Positions 44,689-56,938 of a DNA stretch of 64,000 nt are shown piece by piece. The notes beneath the pieces were generated by a model, which saw only the letters and a program-made list of their open reading frames with translations, had not been told where the DNA came from and made no database searches. Source of the stretch: Acholoe squamosa. Lineage: Eukaryota; Annelida; Polychaeta; Phyllodocida; Polynoidae. The DNA lies in the NCBI GenBank assembly GCA_949317995.1, contig OX439041.1, positions 10,862,001 through 10,926,000 on the forward strand. Reading direction: 5' to 3'. How positions within the stretch are numbered: position 1 is the first letter of the stretch; each line of letters opens with the position of its first letter. A program made the position numbers and the translations under genes.

Positions 44689-46436
44689 GTTGGCGAATAT
44701 AATTGATTTCCTTTAGTATGATGTAACAAATATAGGCTACTGAATCATATAATTTTCTCAGAATTTGGGTCTACTTACGAAATACATTAAAATTGCACAA
44801 ATTTAGGTGATGCCAGCAGTTTTTTTTATGTGACTACACCATTCCTGTGATAATCAGTTTATACTAAGTATTGAAGTGTGCTTCCCATTGGGATGAACTA
44901 TGAACTTGAGGTCCTGTATGTTGCTAGACTAGGTCAGGTTGACATACCTAAGCCAACTGTAGATGGAGAGTAATACAGGATGTTGGTCTCCTTGCAACTG
45001 TGGAGGCAGAGGGAGGGAGGTTGGCACCTGGGGGCTAGCAGCACATTTTCAGGCTTCAAAATGAGGAAAAATCAAAAACCTATGTTGAACCCAAAGTTAT
45101 AATATTTATCCCAGATGGCACCATGTGATCAAAGTGGGCAGCCCACTTTCAGCCACACCAAAAAAAACATGTTGAACCCAAAGCGGTCAACCCACTCTGA
45201 CACTGATCTGTGCCCATATTGGTTAGCCCAGTGTGGCCCACAAAACTCAATGAGGTCACAAACTGCCTGCAACCCATTGGCTAGCCCAGTGTAGCCCACG
45301 TCATAAGCCACACCAAATATAGTGTGGGCAACAGAAGGGCCACCAGACCACTTAAAAAAGTGGGCAACAAAAGTATGTACCTCATAGAGCAGCACACACT
45401 AACTTTTTGCAAGACATGTGCCTTATCAGACATATGGGCAGCTCTTGTGATTAACTCACCTGGATGGTAATTCACAATATTAAAGAGAGTGAAAATTGTT
45501 AATCTCTACAGGACCGCATGGCCTACATAGAGAAACTCCATTCGCAAAGCCTGCATTAATTATTTAGCTGTCATATACATTATGGTGCCTCTCAAACAGA
45601 CATTTAAAAGCGACATTTGTCCCAGCAAATTACCTATTGATAGAGCATACTCAAGGTCCGATATCATCACATTAGACTAGTGGGGGGGGGGGAGGGGGGG
45701 GCATGCATGGGAATGTGGAATAACAAGATATAGGAGGATGTCATGAGAAGCTAAAGAGATTGTTAAGACTGAGTTTGGTTAAGTAAATTCATGCTTGGTA
45801 AAGTAACAAGATGTCTTTTTGATCCTTTAAAGCCAACTAAAGCATATTGCATCATTCTCTTGAATGCATCATGGAATAAACCCTAAGGAATGTATCAAAC
45901 CCATAAGTCAGGCATGATACACGAATGCAGTCCCGGTATCAGAAGACCATTGGCACAACATTGGTGGCCGCTATTAGTCCAGTCATATTCTGGATGTACC
46001 TAGGACAAATTGCAAATTTTATCTCCCATGGGTTTTCTGGTTCCTTATAGGTACCCGACTGTCATACAAACTATCAAAAAAAAAAGTCAATTGAGGGGCA
46101 CAAGCTAAAAATCGCATATATGATTTATTTTTGTTGATAAACATTATTATAGGTACACTCATTTTATGATAGGCAGTTGATTTCTACTACACAAAGTGTG
46201 TTTTTTATATATTAAGACATTATGTAACATTTTAAATACCGATATAGAGCATTGTATTGCAATATCCCTTTCTTTTTTCTATCCATCATAATCAATGTTA
46301 AACACACTTTAGAATACAACTATTTATCTGTCAGGGCACTACTGTAATAGATTTATAACATTTTGAAACATAAAATTGACATTAGTCTTATCAGAAGACC
46401 CCCCCCCCCCCACCAACACCACTAGAGAATCATCCT
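44689..46436. other. No recognisable gene; short repeats
   Basis: At 45,130-45,400 blocks like GTGGGC(T)ACACTGGGCTA occur twice, and AAAGTGGGCAGCCCACTTT is a perfect palindrome (about 45,133-45,151). A G-run lies at 45,682-45,699. No supportable ORF. Confidence 0.45.
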
Positions 46437-47830
46437 GCACATGTATATATGGATGAGTGAACACTTTTGCACTGCTGAGTCCAGTGTAATCTGATCTCCT
46501 AGGTATTATTGCTTGACCAATATAGGATTATTAGTGCTCTGATCAGTCAGCTGGAACCAATTACATTGGCCACATGATCAACCAGTTCCTAATAAGATGG
46601 TGCTGCAAATTATAGGTACAAATATTTCCAGAATTATGACAATTTCCTTCAATGGAACCTTCTCTAGGACTTTCATTTTAATCTGCAACTCCTGTAAATT
46701 AGGAGATATGCAAAAGTGTGTCATTTATCAGCAGTGAACTGCACTGACGACACACAGATGCACAGATTATGGGAGACATCAGTATTTTGGTGGTCATGCA
46801 CACTTACAAACAATACCTTGAGTATATGGCACATCTTGTAGTAAAATAGCTTATGTGTGCTTCAAATATATGAACAAGATGTTGCTGTCTTTGATGGATC
46901 AGCACAAGTCATCTAAAACATTCAAAACATGGTGCCAATCTCCATTTGCACACAATAATTTGGGTTGGTGTTTGAAACCTTCCATACAAGGTGATCTTCC
47001 TTCATCCAACAGGCTAGACTGTTTAGAAGAACAAAAGTTTATGAAGTAGCCAAGGCAGGTGATGCAACCCATATCTAATTGCATAGTGATAAGGGAAACA
47101 CATATAGACATGAAGATGATTCAAAGAGATTAGAACAGACTCTGCTGCTATTTTCTTCTATGATTTATGAAATGGCAACCCATGTGCTGCTGCATGATAG
47201 ACGTGGCCTTGAGTGCATAATAGGAGTGTAGCTATAGTGCACAACTGAGCAAGGTCACAGCTTGTTTATCATTCATGATGGATATGTGAAGTTTATAATT
47301 ACACTTTTCTATCTAGTCAGTGTGGTGCAAGATCCACTTGTTTTATAAAGACAATAGGCAACCCCTTCTTCACATCTTGACTGCCTGTTGTCCTATAATG
47401 TGCTCGGATGCATTTATGCATTATAGGACAACAGACAGTCTGGACGTGCAGAAAGCCTTTGTCTATTCTCTAACTATTGGAGTCTCCATTGTCATGTTTC
47501 CATAATAAAACATTCCTAAGCCCTATTTCACATATCTGAATATCTCCATGACACTATTTACAGGAGCTGAAAATGAGGATGAAAGTCTCAGATGACTTAT
47601 CAGACTTTCCATTGATGTAAAAAGTCATAATTCTGGTACTATGATTTGACAAAAGCTGCACCATCTTAGCAGGAGCTGGTTGGTCATGTAGTCAATGTAG
47701 TTGGTTCCAGTCAACTGATCACAGCACTAATAATTCTACCTTGGTCATGCAATAATGCCAAGAGGAAGAGATTACCCTAGAATCAGAGTGCAATGTTTTC
47801 ACTTGGCAGAATCCATATGTACATGTGCAA
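46437..47830. mobile_element. 1.4-kb foldback DNA element, arms about 270 bp
   Basis: The left arm (46,437-~46,705) and right arm (~47,560-47,830) are inverted copies. Both have GCACATGTAYATATGGAT at the tip, ATTATTAGTGCT, TTGGTTCCAG / CTGGAACCAA and CCAGAATTATGAC. The centre has no gene but a second perfect hairpin. Terminal duplication was not resolved. Confidence 0.75.
47380..47440. repeat. Perfect hairpin inside the foldback element
   Basis: CTGTTGTCCTATAATG is followed after about 17 bases by CATTATAGGACAACAG, with flanking GACTG / CAGTC extending the stem to about 22 bp with one mismatch. Confidence 0.8.
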
Positions 47831-48782
47831 AATGAAGAGAGTATATTATCTGATAAGCATAATGTTAATTTCAATAATGAATTAATAGATACATATTTAA
47901 AGACAATTTTTGTAGTAGAAATCAATAAGTACATAATATTGTTTATCAAGAAGGGTTCAAAATATGAGTTGTTGTTTTTTTGCATATGTCTTATGATACT
48001 AAGAATTTTGGTCTCAAATTTAAGATAACCCCCAAAAATGGCCTGCCCTTCAATGGATTTTGTTTGATAGTTTGTATAAGGCTTGGATAGCTGTACAGAA
48101 CCAGAAAAACTATAGGAAGTGACATTTTCAATAAGACCTGTGTGCATGCAGATTATGACTAGACTAATATGAAAAGCAGACAGCTTGCAGTTGTATGTAA
48201 GTTAATGAAAAGGAGACACAAGCTGTTTGTAACCTATTTTTTTTTAAATAGTAAGGTACAAATTTGATCTAAATAATGTCAGATTTTGTTCTTCTTATAA
48301 GGCCTGCACTTCTGTAAGCTAATGACATTTTTGCTGTTTTGGAAATATTTGTTGCGATCTTGACCTTTGACAATGTCACAAAATCCCATAGGCCAGTTGA
48401 ATGTATGATATAATTGATATAGAATGCCAAAGAAAAGTTCCAGTAAAGGAAATTCCTTCAATATTCACTTATAGGGTTTCTTCTTTAATTGTAAATATAT
48501 CTGATAGATTCAACACTATTTACATCATTTTGTGAAATGCATTTTAAAAACACATACCCTAGGTATGACCTGGATGTGTTATCTCATCTAAATTCACACA
48601 TGTCTGGTCAGTACAAAAAGTTTCTCTTGCTCTCTCTCTCTGCCAATGCTAATTACTATGGCCCTTTATCATGGGTCCACCATTCTTATGTTAGTTTTTT
48701 TGTTGTTTTTATTTTCTGACCACTGTTTCTACTCTCATCCAACATCTTGGCGTGATTCTAAGGAATGCCTCTTAATGTAATG
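47831..48782. other. No recognisable gene
   Basis: AT-rich; a minus-strand 142-codon frame overlapping the foldback arm (47,719-48,147) shows no domain. Confidence 0.45.
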
Positions 48783-49097
48783 GCTGATAGAACATCACTA
48801 TAGATTAGTACTAGAACTGCTGTATTCAATGGGGGGGGGCATAGAATACAATATGCTTGTATTCAATGGGGTCTGCCATCTTGGATTTTAAATTGAGCTG
48901 AGCTGTTTTTCTTTATCTAAAAGCAAATTTACCCCATAGGCCATGACATGAATGCAAATGTCCACTCCCATGGAACATTTTTGCATCGCATTCACCTTAG
49001 GGAGGCCTGTCTATAAGGCGTCGTTGAATACGGACAGCCTCACCTCGGTGAATATGATGCAAAAATATTCCATGGTCATGGACATTTGCTTATATCT
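48783..49097. repeat. Dispersed foldback repeat (copy 2)
   Basis: Second copy of the 11,750-12,075 family, including CCTCACCTCGGTGAATA and the terminal GGACATTTGCTTAT. Confidence 0.75.
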
Positions 49098-50065
49098 TAT
49101 TGAGGAATAGAGAACAATTCAGTGTGGGATATTCTTACATGGCGTACCTGCCTATAGGTTAGCACTACAGCAACCAGCGGTCAGAACTGATCATGATTTA
49201 ATCAAAATACCTGTAACCTACTCATGGGAGACTTAGAGTGGTTTTGAAATCTATAAGAGTTGGAATGCTTAAACAGGCCACTGCAGTACATTCCAACTAC
49301 ATTCATTTAAGTATTGCCATAGTTCACCATTTTGAGGGTCCCATCATAAAGTACCTATATCAATGAACCTTTTTTAGATTGATGTATTTCAATCAAATTG
49401 AAGTGGATTCATTTCAGTCAACATTTCAATCAAACTTTAAAAGTGGATTTCACCAATATAATATCAAATGTACAAAGCTTTTAAAGGATTGTCTGAATGA
49501 GACTTACTTGCTGGTTTGCCCTCGGGCAGCTATCTATAGTCCCTATAGTACGTTCCCTAATGTCCAACTATATGCTAGTCCTCCTGTAAGATCTTAGTGT
49601 CTTAACTACAAAGCAGGAAACAAAACAGGTAGAGTGGTATACTTACACACCAACTTCCTTCTCTGCTGATTTAACCCGTCCTCCTGTGGGTGCTGGCAAC
49701 TTCCCTTTGAGCACCTTCTAGGTGCCTCTAAGAAGATGATTGTTTCTGAATGTGTGCATCACAAAACTGACTATTGTACATTTTTATGTTGTTTTTTTTT
49801 ATATAATTTCAATTTTTGTATGAATTGAAGAATAAATGTAAAAAAATATATCGGTGATAAAACATTATCATTATATCATGATCTACAGTTTTCTCTTGGC
49901 TATAAAATGCCATTCTTGGTTTGAATGCAACACCTTAATTTTTCAACGGAAACTATTCCCTCATCTCATATTTCCAAGTGGGTGAATAAAACAACGCTCC
50001 TCTTTCGCCTGTCCTTAGCTTGATACTGTGTTTCTTTCTTTTTTTTTTTTTTTATAGCGCGACCA
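49098..50065. other. No recognisable gene
   Basis: AT-rich sequence; no domain, exon or clear repeat. Confidence 0.45.
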
Positions 50066-50450
50066 ACCAGTAAATAGATCTGATGTGCTAGTATATTGCT
50101 CCATGGACGAGACATGGCTTATACCCTGGATGATGGAGCTCTGGTGCAACTTCTAGATTAGAAATTCTTTGAGTTTTTTTTTCTCTAAAAAATGCCTGTA
50201 GAGTGGTATATGGGCTTCAGATAGATTTTTGAATTTTGATAATCCGTTAATCAAAACAGTCATGCTGAGTTATGATATTTTCAATTTATCTCCATTTTGT
50301 AAGCTGGTGCATGGTGCACCTTATGTATAATATATGGGGTATCGTGGTAGTCCCATTGTGTCAGCCATGACATCATAAATGCCTGTTTATATACTTATGT
50401 AGACCATTTTCCGTGATGTTTTCATGTCCTTCAAATTGGTGATACTTGAA
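50066..50450. repeat. Dispersed repeat (copy 1), shared with 61.7 kb
   Basis: Shares GAGTTATGATATT, AAGCTGG(G)TGCATGGTG, ATGGGGTAT and TAAATGCCT in order with 61,690-61,995. Non-coding; family unidentified. It ends just before the non-autonomous Polinton relative. Confidence 0.65.
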
Positions 50451-50486
50451 TGAAATGAGCGATAATGGGTGCTATGGGGTAGGTGT

Positions 50487-50492
50487 CCTGTG
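50487..50492. repeat. Target-site duplication, left (CCTGTG)
   Basis: Identical to 54,756-54,761 and immediately outside the AGTAGTAAAG terminus. Confidence 0.9.
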
Positions 50493-50774
50493 AGTAGTAA
50501 AGTATGTATTGGAACTTGACTAAAGTTAAGTACTGTTTATTACTCACTCGACCTGCAGCCAATCAGAGGCCTCCATTTGGTCACGTGACCCGTTGCCATG
50601 GCAACGTGACATACTTAGGGGGTCATGTGACCACCTCTCAGCAAATCAGAGGCCAGCATTCTGGTAACCATGGTAACATGACCTTCTTAGGGGATTAGCA
50701 GAGGGCTCCCTTTTGGCGGGAAATTCAAATGGGGGTCACATGACCTGTGACATCACAAGGGGGCGTGGCCTCAT

Positions 50775-51422
50775 GCAGCCAATCAGAGGCCTCCATTTGG
50801 TCACGTGGCCTGTGACATCACTGGACCCCCGTGGTGCATGCCCATATATATGGTCATGTGACCTTCACCTTGACCTCATTTGCATAATAGGCCATGCCCC
50901 TTGATCTAATTATGGGATTATTAACCACCTCTCAGCCAATCAGAGGAGGGCATTGTGGTTACCATGATAACATGACCTAATTAGGAGATTAGTGCGATCG
51001 TGTGACCCCTTGTTTGTAAACAACATGTGACCTAGCCAAGTGGCTAGGCCACATGGTTCCTTATTTTTAAACAATGGGGTGGGGCTAATTATGCAAATGC
51101 AGCCAATCAGAGGCCTCCATTTGGTCACGTGGCCTGTGACATCACTGGACCCCCGTGGTGCATGCCCATATATATGGTCATGTGACCTTCACCTTGACCT
51201 CATTTGCATAATAGGCCATGCCCCTTGATCTAATTATGGGATTATTAACCACCTCTCAGCCAATCAGAGGAGGGCATTGTGGTTACCATGATAACATGAC
51301 CTAATTAGGAGATTAGTGCGATCGTGTGACCCCTTGTTTGTAAACAACATGTGACCTAGCCAAGTGGCTAGGCCACATGGTTCCTTATTTTTAAACAATG
51401 GGGTGGGGCTAATTATGCAAAT
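50775..51422. repeat. Perfect 324-bp tandem duplication
   Basis: Units 50,775-51,098 and 51,099-51,422 start GCAGCCAATCAGAGGCCTCC and end AATTATGCAAAT. I found no difference between them. The right arm has only one copy. Confidence 0.88.
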
Positions 51423-51594
51423 GAGATATTTTACGATAGAGCACTGCTGTGTTTTTTGCAAGCCACCAAAGTGAGGGGTATGTCTTATACATGAGGATTT
51501 TGTACTTTAGAATAGTACTTAACTGCTAAAAAACATGCTTGTACATGACACTAGACCATACAACTAATATTAAAGACAAATGCTGGTGGATGAG

Positions 51595-52105
51595 TGTTAA
51601 AGAAGTTGTGTTGATTTTTACCTATACCTTTGGATATAATTAGGTTTATATATAGGGATGAAGGAAATGTAAAAATAGTGACATACCACTGAGCTTAATT
51701 CTCTGGGAAAGGGGTGTAATGAAGGAAGGTCTATAGGAGTCAATGGGAAAATCTATGGCCTCAGTTCCTGCTAAAATATCATTCAAGTTCTGTTGCTATT
51801 TTCAAATACTTTTGGATTATGGTAGTTGGATATGTATAGAAGTGAAAAATGCAAAAGGATTTTGTTGACTTTTGTCTATACCTCTGGATATCATTAGGTT
51901 TATATATAAGGATGAAGGAAATGTAAAAATAGTGACATGTCACCAAGCTTAATTATCTGGGAAAGGGCTGTAATGAAGAAAGACCTATAGGAGTCAATGG
52001 GAAAATTTATGACCTCATTTTCTGCCATAATATCATCCATGTTCTGTTGCTATTTTTAAATACTTTTAGATTATAGTAGTTTGATATGTACAGAAGTGGT
52101 AAATG
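51595..52105. repeat. About 250-bp direct repeat in the left arm
   Basis: Two copies share GGAAATGTAAAAATAGTGAC, TATAGGAGTCAATGGGAAAA and GTTCTGTTGCTATTTT. The right arm holds one inverted copy (53,620-53,860) plus a stub. Confidence 0.75.
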
Positions 52106-52479
52106 CAAAAAGATGCATATATGGTCAACCTCATTTTTGTGTATTGGACCATTTAAGTACAACAGGCTTCCAAAATGATATTCATATTCAGGTTTGAAAA
52201 TATTTGCCTTTTCCTTATCTCAACTGTGATATATGGAAAGTATGAATGTCCTGGATTTTAAAACTAGCTTTATATATTTTCTAAGTTGAGGCAAAGTCTA
52301 TTAAAAGTGTGATACAGAAAGTGTCAGGTGTACCCGTCATTGCAGTGCTCTTCAGTGTGGATAGTATTAGGACCATGAGACCTGATGAGTGAGTAGGGTG
52401 TAGACCTACCTATGTATATATCCCCAGGTGTCACCAGTAGGGTAGCCCTGGTAGATTAGTTCTCCAACTTAACTCTTTA

Positions 52480-53390
52480 TTGGGAGCGCCGCTGTTTATA
52501 TGCACAGACATGGACACATGTCCTCTTTAGTGACAGTGATGTCTAATCAGAATTTTCTCGCAATGAATATTCACTCTTAAAATATCCACAATTACTATCA
52601 TGGATTCTCGTTAAACTGAACAATGAACCACTGTTGTTGCATTACAGTGAATCAGTGTAGTTTCTACAATGAAGCAGTACAGTTCACACTATGGTACAAG
52701 GAATCTCTGGACTTTTCTAACCCACTTAAAAGGATATATTTTCTCCTTTTTTCTATTCCCTCAGGTGTGTGTAGTCCACATATGCACAGACACTGACACA
52801 TGCCTCTGTGAAATGGTGTAATGTTGTTCTCGCCATGAATATAACCGTAGCTGTCGAAATGGCGTTAAACATCTATTACTCACTCACTCACAAGGGATCT
52901 GTGTGAAAATGATACTGGTTCTGTGGCAATGTTGGGACAAAGATTTTACCGTTTTTTTGATAATTTCACCTACCTCACACAACTTTAAAATTTAGTCACC
53001 CATGTTTCATTTTAAAGATTTAGAGAATTTAAACTATACAAAAGTCATAAAGACATGTTCAAAAATTTTCTCACCAACCAAAAAACTGATAGAGCCAGTG
53101 TATCAGCGTCAAGTCGAAAGCAAGATATTATCTATGGACATAAAAGGAGCTGGGTCCTGCATGCAACGATTGTGGTTATAGTGAAAATAAGTTTGAAAAT
53201 ATCTTCGAGAACACACTTCACATCGGTACCCGCACAGTAATGTTGTTCCCATTTTTACTGTGAAGTCGAGACATGGCACACAGCTGATGTGAAGGATTGA
53301 CTTTTGTGTTTATAAGAAGTCAGTCAAAAAAAAAAGATTTTTGGTGACCATGTGAAATTGTGTAATGTTGTTCTCGTCATGAATATGTGA
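52480..53390. repeat. Degenerate internal repeats of the non-autonomous element
   Basis: Blocks CACAGACA(T/C)(G)GACACATG, CTCGC(A/C)ATGAATAT and GTGTAATGTTGTTCTCG recur near 52,500, 52,785 and 53,350. No ORF. Confidence 0.5.
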
Positions 53391-53972
53391 GCCAGCAAGC
53401 AGAAATGGGGTTCCTGCGGGATTTAGTACCTGTTACACCAGGGGCACCACTATGGGCTAGAATGGGAAAGATATGCCTAAAACTATTATGGGGTACTTTT
53501 CTATGGAGAATTCAATGATTTTTGATAGAATGTTATATTTTGGGTGAAAAGGTTCCAAATTAGGCTTGTGTATTGGACCATACTAAGGCTTGAGGTTGAC
53601 CATATATGCATCTTTTTGCATTTTCCACTTCTATACATATCCCACTATCATAATCTAAAAGTATTTGAAAATAGTAACAGAACATGAATGATATTTTGGC
53701 AGAAAATGAGGTCATAAATTTTCCCATTGACTCCTATAGGTCTTTATTCATTACAGCCCTTTCCCAGATAATTAAGCTTGGTGACATGTCACTATTTTTA
53801 CATTTCCTTCATCCTTATATATAAACCTAATAATATCCAGAGGTATAGACAAAAGTCAACACAAATTCTGATATCCAGAGGTATAAGTAAAAATCAACAC
53901 AACTTCTTTAACACTCATCCACCAGCATTTGTCTTTAATATTAGTTGTACGGTCTAGTGTCATGTACAAGCA

Positions 53973-54270
53973 CAGAGGCGTAGGAAGTAAATCTTCATTG
54001 GGGGGGCCCGGCGAGGGCACCATCGTGACCACCTTGAATTGTCGGCTGATTCGTGATGGCATCTATTATTATGCATATATAGAATTCATATAGAAAAGTA
54101 ATTTTTGGTAAATTTTGGATCTGATTTGAGATGTAAAGTTTTAGCTTCTTTTCCATTGTGTTTATGAGTTCTTGGAAAATATTGGGGGGGCCCAGACATA
54201 CTCAGGCCCCATCTCCTTCTTGATTAGGGGGGCCCAGGCCCCCCTGGCCCCCCCTTTTCCTACGCCCCTG
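53973..54270. mobile_element. 298-bp MITE nested in the right arm
   Basis: Ends CAGAGGCGTAGGAAG and TTTTCCTACGCCCCTG are inverted. AAGCA is duplicated on both sides (53,968-53,972; 54,271-54,275). The left arm at about 51,530-51,550 preserves the uninterrupted target, so the boundaries are certain. Confidence 0.85.
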
Positions 54271-54755
54271 AAGCATGTTTTTTAGCAGTTAAGTACTATT
54301 CTAAAGTATAAAATCCTCATGTATAAGACACACCCCTCACTTTGGTGGCTTGCAAAAAACACAGCAGTGCTCTATCGTAAAATAGCATAATTAGCCCCGC
54401 CCCATTGTTTACAAAAAAGGGACCACGTGGCTGGGCCACGTGACTAGGTCACGTGTTGTATACAAACAAGGGGTCACGTGATTGCATTAATCTCCTAATT
54501 AGGTCATGTTATCATGGTAACCAGAATGCTGTCCTCTGATTGGCTGAGAGGTGGTCACTAATCCCATAATTAGGTCAAGGGGCATGGCCTATTATGCAAA
54601 TGAGGTCAAGGTGAAAGTCACATGACCATATATGGGCATGCACCAATCAGATCGTGAGGTCATGTGACCAAATGGAGGCCTCTGATTGGCTGCAGGTCGA
54701 GTGAGTAATAAACAATACTTAACTATGGTCCCGTTCCGATACATACTATACTACT

Positions 54756-54761
54756 CCTGTG
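54756..54761. repeat. Target-site duplication, right (CCTGTG)
   Basis: Perfect match to 50,487-50,492. Confidence 0.9.
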
Positions 54762-56159
54762 TAATTACATTACACAGGAGGGTGGCTTTATACGGACTTA
54801 GCAGAATCAATTATTAGCCAATGAGATAATTCTAATTATTTACTGCGGCCCTCTTGGGGGCCAACTGGTACCCATCTGATGGGTCTTATCAGTAGAACTC
54901 GCTGGTAACAAGCTCCAGCAATGGGACAACCTGCTACCTGCTTATAGGTGGGTGTCTAGATGCCTATAGCCCCCCCCCCCCTATCCCCCTGCAGCATGAC
55001 ATGACTTATGGATGACCTCTATACAGCTGTATGGTTAGCACAAAATCTAATAGATTGGTTGATTGAGGAGCGAACTCCATTATAATAATTACCCCTGCAT
55101 TAGTACTTGGATATTGCACAAATTCCAAATTTCACATAGCATATACATGAACTAGGATAGTTATCTTCATTAAAATCATCATAAAGCAAACAACCTAGCT
55201 AGTCTCTTTTTAACATAATTAACAGCAATCACTGGATGCTTTGTTCTTCTTTTATTCAGAATAAAATGCAAAAGTGATTAATGATAATCCTTGATAGGTG
55301 GCATACCTAGACAAACTCTAAAAATATATGTGTAGACCTGAATGTAATTCAGATAGAGATACATTCTAAAATCATCTGTCTCTTTTCAAAAGAAATTTGA
55401 AAAAAAAAAAAAACTTATAGCCAACTATTGGATCAAGGATGTCAGTCTCCATCTAGGACCTCACTCTGTATCAATGTAGCATGAAGATTTCTTCCTTCAT
55501 CCTATAGCTCTATTAAAATGGCAATAACATGTGCACTCATAGTGGAGAGGTACTATTAGTGTGGGCATGGGCCATGGCATTCTATGAAGGAGCTCCCAAC
55601 TTGTCATGGGTAATTCCATATATTTCGCTGTGTACATTCATGACTTAGTTCTATCACTGATCTTAACTGAACTTTCCCTCTAAGCATTTGTCATACCTTT
55701 TCATTTAGAAAATTTCATTGGCTGATGTTAATCCCACTACAAGTCAGTATAAGCTTTGTTTTGTCAAGACACACGAATGCACTTATGATGAGTAACTCGG
55801 CAGTGTTTCATTAAAGCAATATGCCAATCCTATTAGTTATCACTGGTACACTACCAAGCAATTGGTATGATATGATTAATAGTCACAGATCGTCGTCAAC
55901 TAGGTTGCCAAGGGGGTGCCAAAGAAATTTAACATTAGGAACTTTTCCTTTTGCATATATAAACTACAATTGTTGGTGCATAGGCCCCATATATGAGGGA
56001 AGGTTCAATATGTTAAATATTTCTGTACCAGCCTGGCCAAGTGAGGCATGTCAAATACCGTGTGGTCACGTCTACGACCTTATCCCTGTGCATACATTGA
56101 TAGGATATACATGTACCACAGTTATTATACCCCAATTATTGTTGATAATATTTAAGAAA
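54762..56159. other. No recognisable gene
   Basis: AT-rich; C-run at 54,970-54,981. The 136-codon frame at 55,821-56,231 runs into a MITE and shows no domain. Confidence 0.45.
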
Positions 56160-56310
56160 CAGAGGCGTAGGAAGCAAATCCTCGTTGGGGGGGCCCGGCG
56201 AGGGCACCATCGCGACTACCTTGAATTGTAGGCTGATGCGTGATGGCGTCTATATATGCGTATTTAGAATTCATATAGAAAAGTGATTTTTGGTAAATTT
56301 TGGATCTGCA
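56160..56310. mobile_element. Truncated copy of the CAGAGGCGTAGG MITE
   Basis: About 150 bp aligns with the left half of 53,973-54,270, including GGGGGGGCCCGGCGAGGGCA. The right end is missing. Confidence 0.75.
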
Positions 56311-56348
56311 ATCCCTGCAAGGAGGCAAAATGCAGGAAAAATTCTTAT

Positions 56349-56420
56349 ACAGTCAACTCTCACCTTAGGACCACCCCTCCAATACAACCATCCTGTCGTC
56401 CCGATCACTTTTAGGAAGAC
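56349..56420. mobile_element. Single end of a pogo/Tigger-like transposon
   Basis: ACAGTCAACTCTCACCTTAG followed by GACCACCCCTCCAA resembles the known pogo/Tigger terminal pattern. No partner end was found. Confidence 0.4.
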
Positions 56421-56938
56421 TAAATCATTTTTCTGTTTATTTTAATGTATGATATGGGGATCTGGCATTGATGTCTGGGTGCTAGAACTAATAGAAAGAG
56501 AAATTAATGAATACGTAAGAGATACTGTCAATAGTAGTCAAGGAAATCCAAAAACGTTTTGGTTCAACTTAAATAAAGCCTTCCCATTAAAAGAAGCCAG
56601 TAATCCTTGTATTTTTTAAAAAAGTAAGCAAGGAGTCTACATACCAAAAGAAGCAACAGCACAGCACATTAATACCCTCTTTAGTAAAATTAGCCCTGAA
56701 TTGGCAACTAATTTTAACAGGAGATGGACCCCACCCATACAAGGAGAAGATCCAACTAAAATAGAAGACCTAATCATAGAAAATGAAATGGTCAAGAAAC
56801 ACATAAAAAATGTTGACATTGGAAAATCATCAGCAATTGATGGCTTACCAGCGGTGGTATTAAAAGCTGTACTCTTGCACATAAGCCAAGTCTTTACCCA
56901 TTTATTTAATGTCTCATACTTTACTGGAGTGTATCCTA

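Larger units (their letters stand above)
50493..54755. mobile_element. Non-autonomous Polinton-type element, 4.26 kb, no genes
   Basis: Ends AGTAGTAAAGTATGTATTGG (left) and the complement of AGTAGTATAGTATGTATCGG (right) match those of the 8.8-kb element, and the 6-bp duplication CCTGTG is perfect. Arms are long: left to about 52,150, right from about 53,570. The arms differ by a 324-bp tandem duplication and a ~240-bp repeat on the left and a nested MITE on the right. No ORF of note. Adjoining TGTAATGTAATTACACAGG-like host DNA is itself palindromic. Confidence 0.85.

Noticed and set aside
45129-45395. 88-codon minus-strand frame rich in Trp/Gly/Val
   Set aside because: Generated by short direct repeats of GTGGGCTACACTGGGCTA; no domain.
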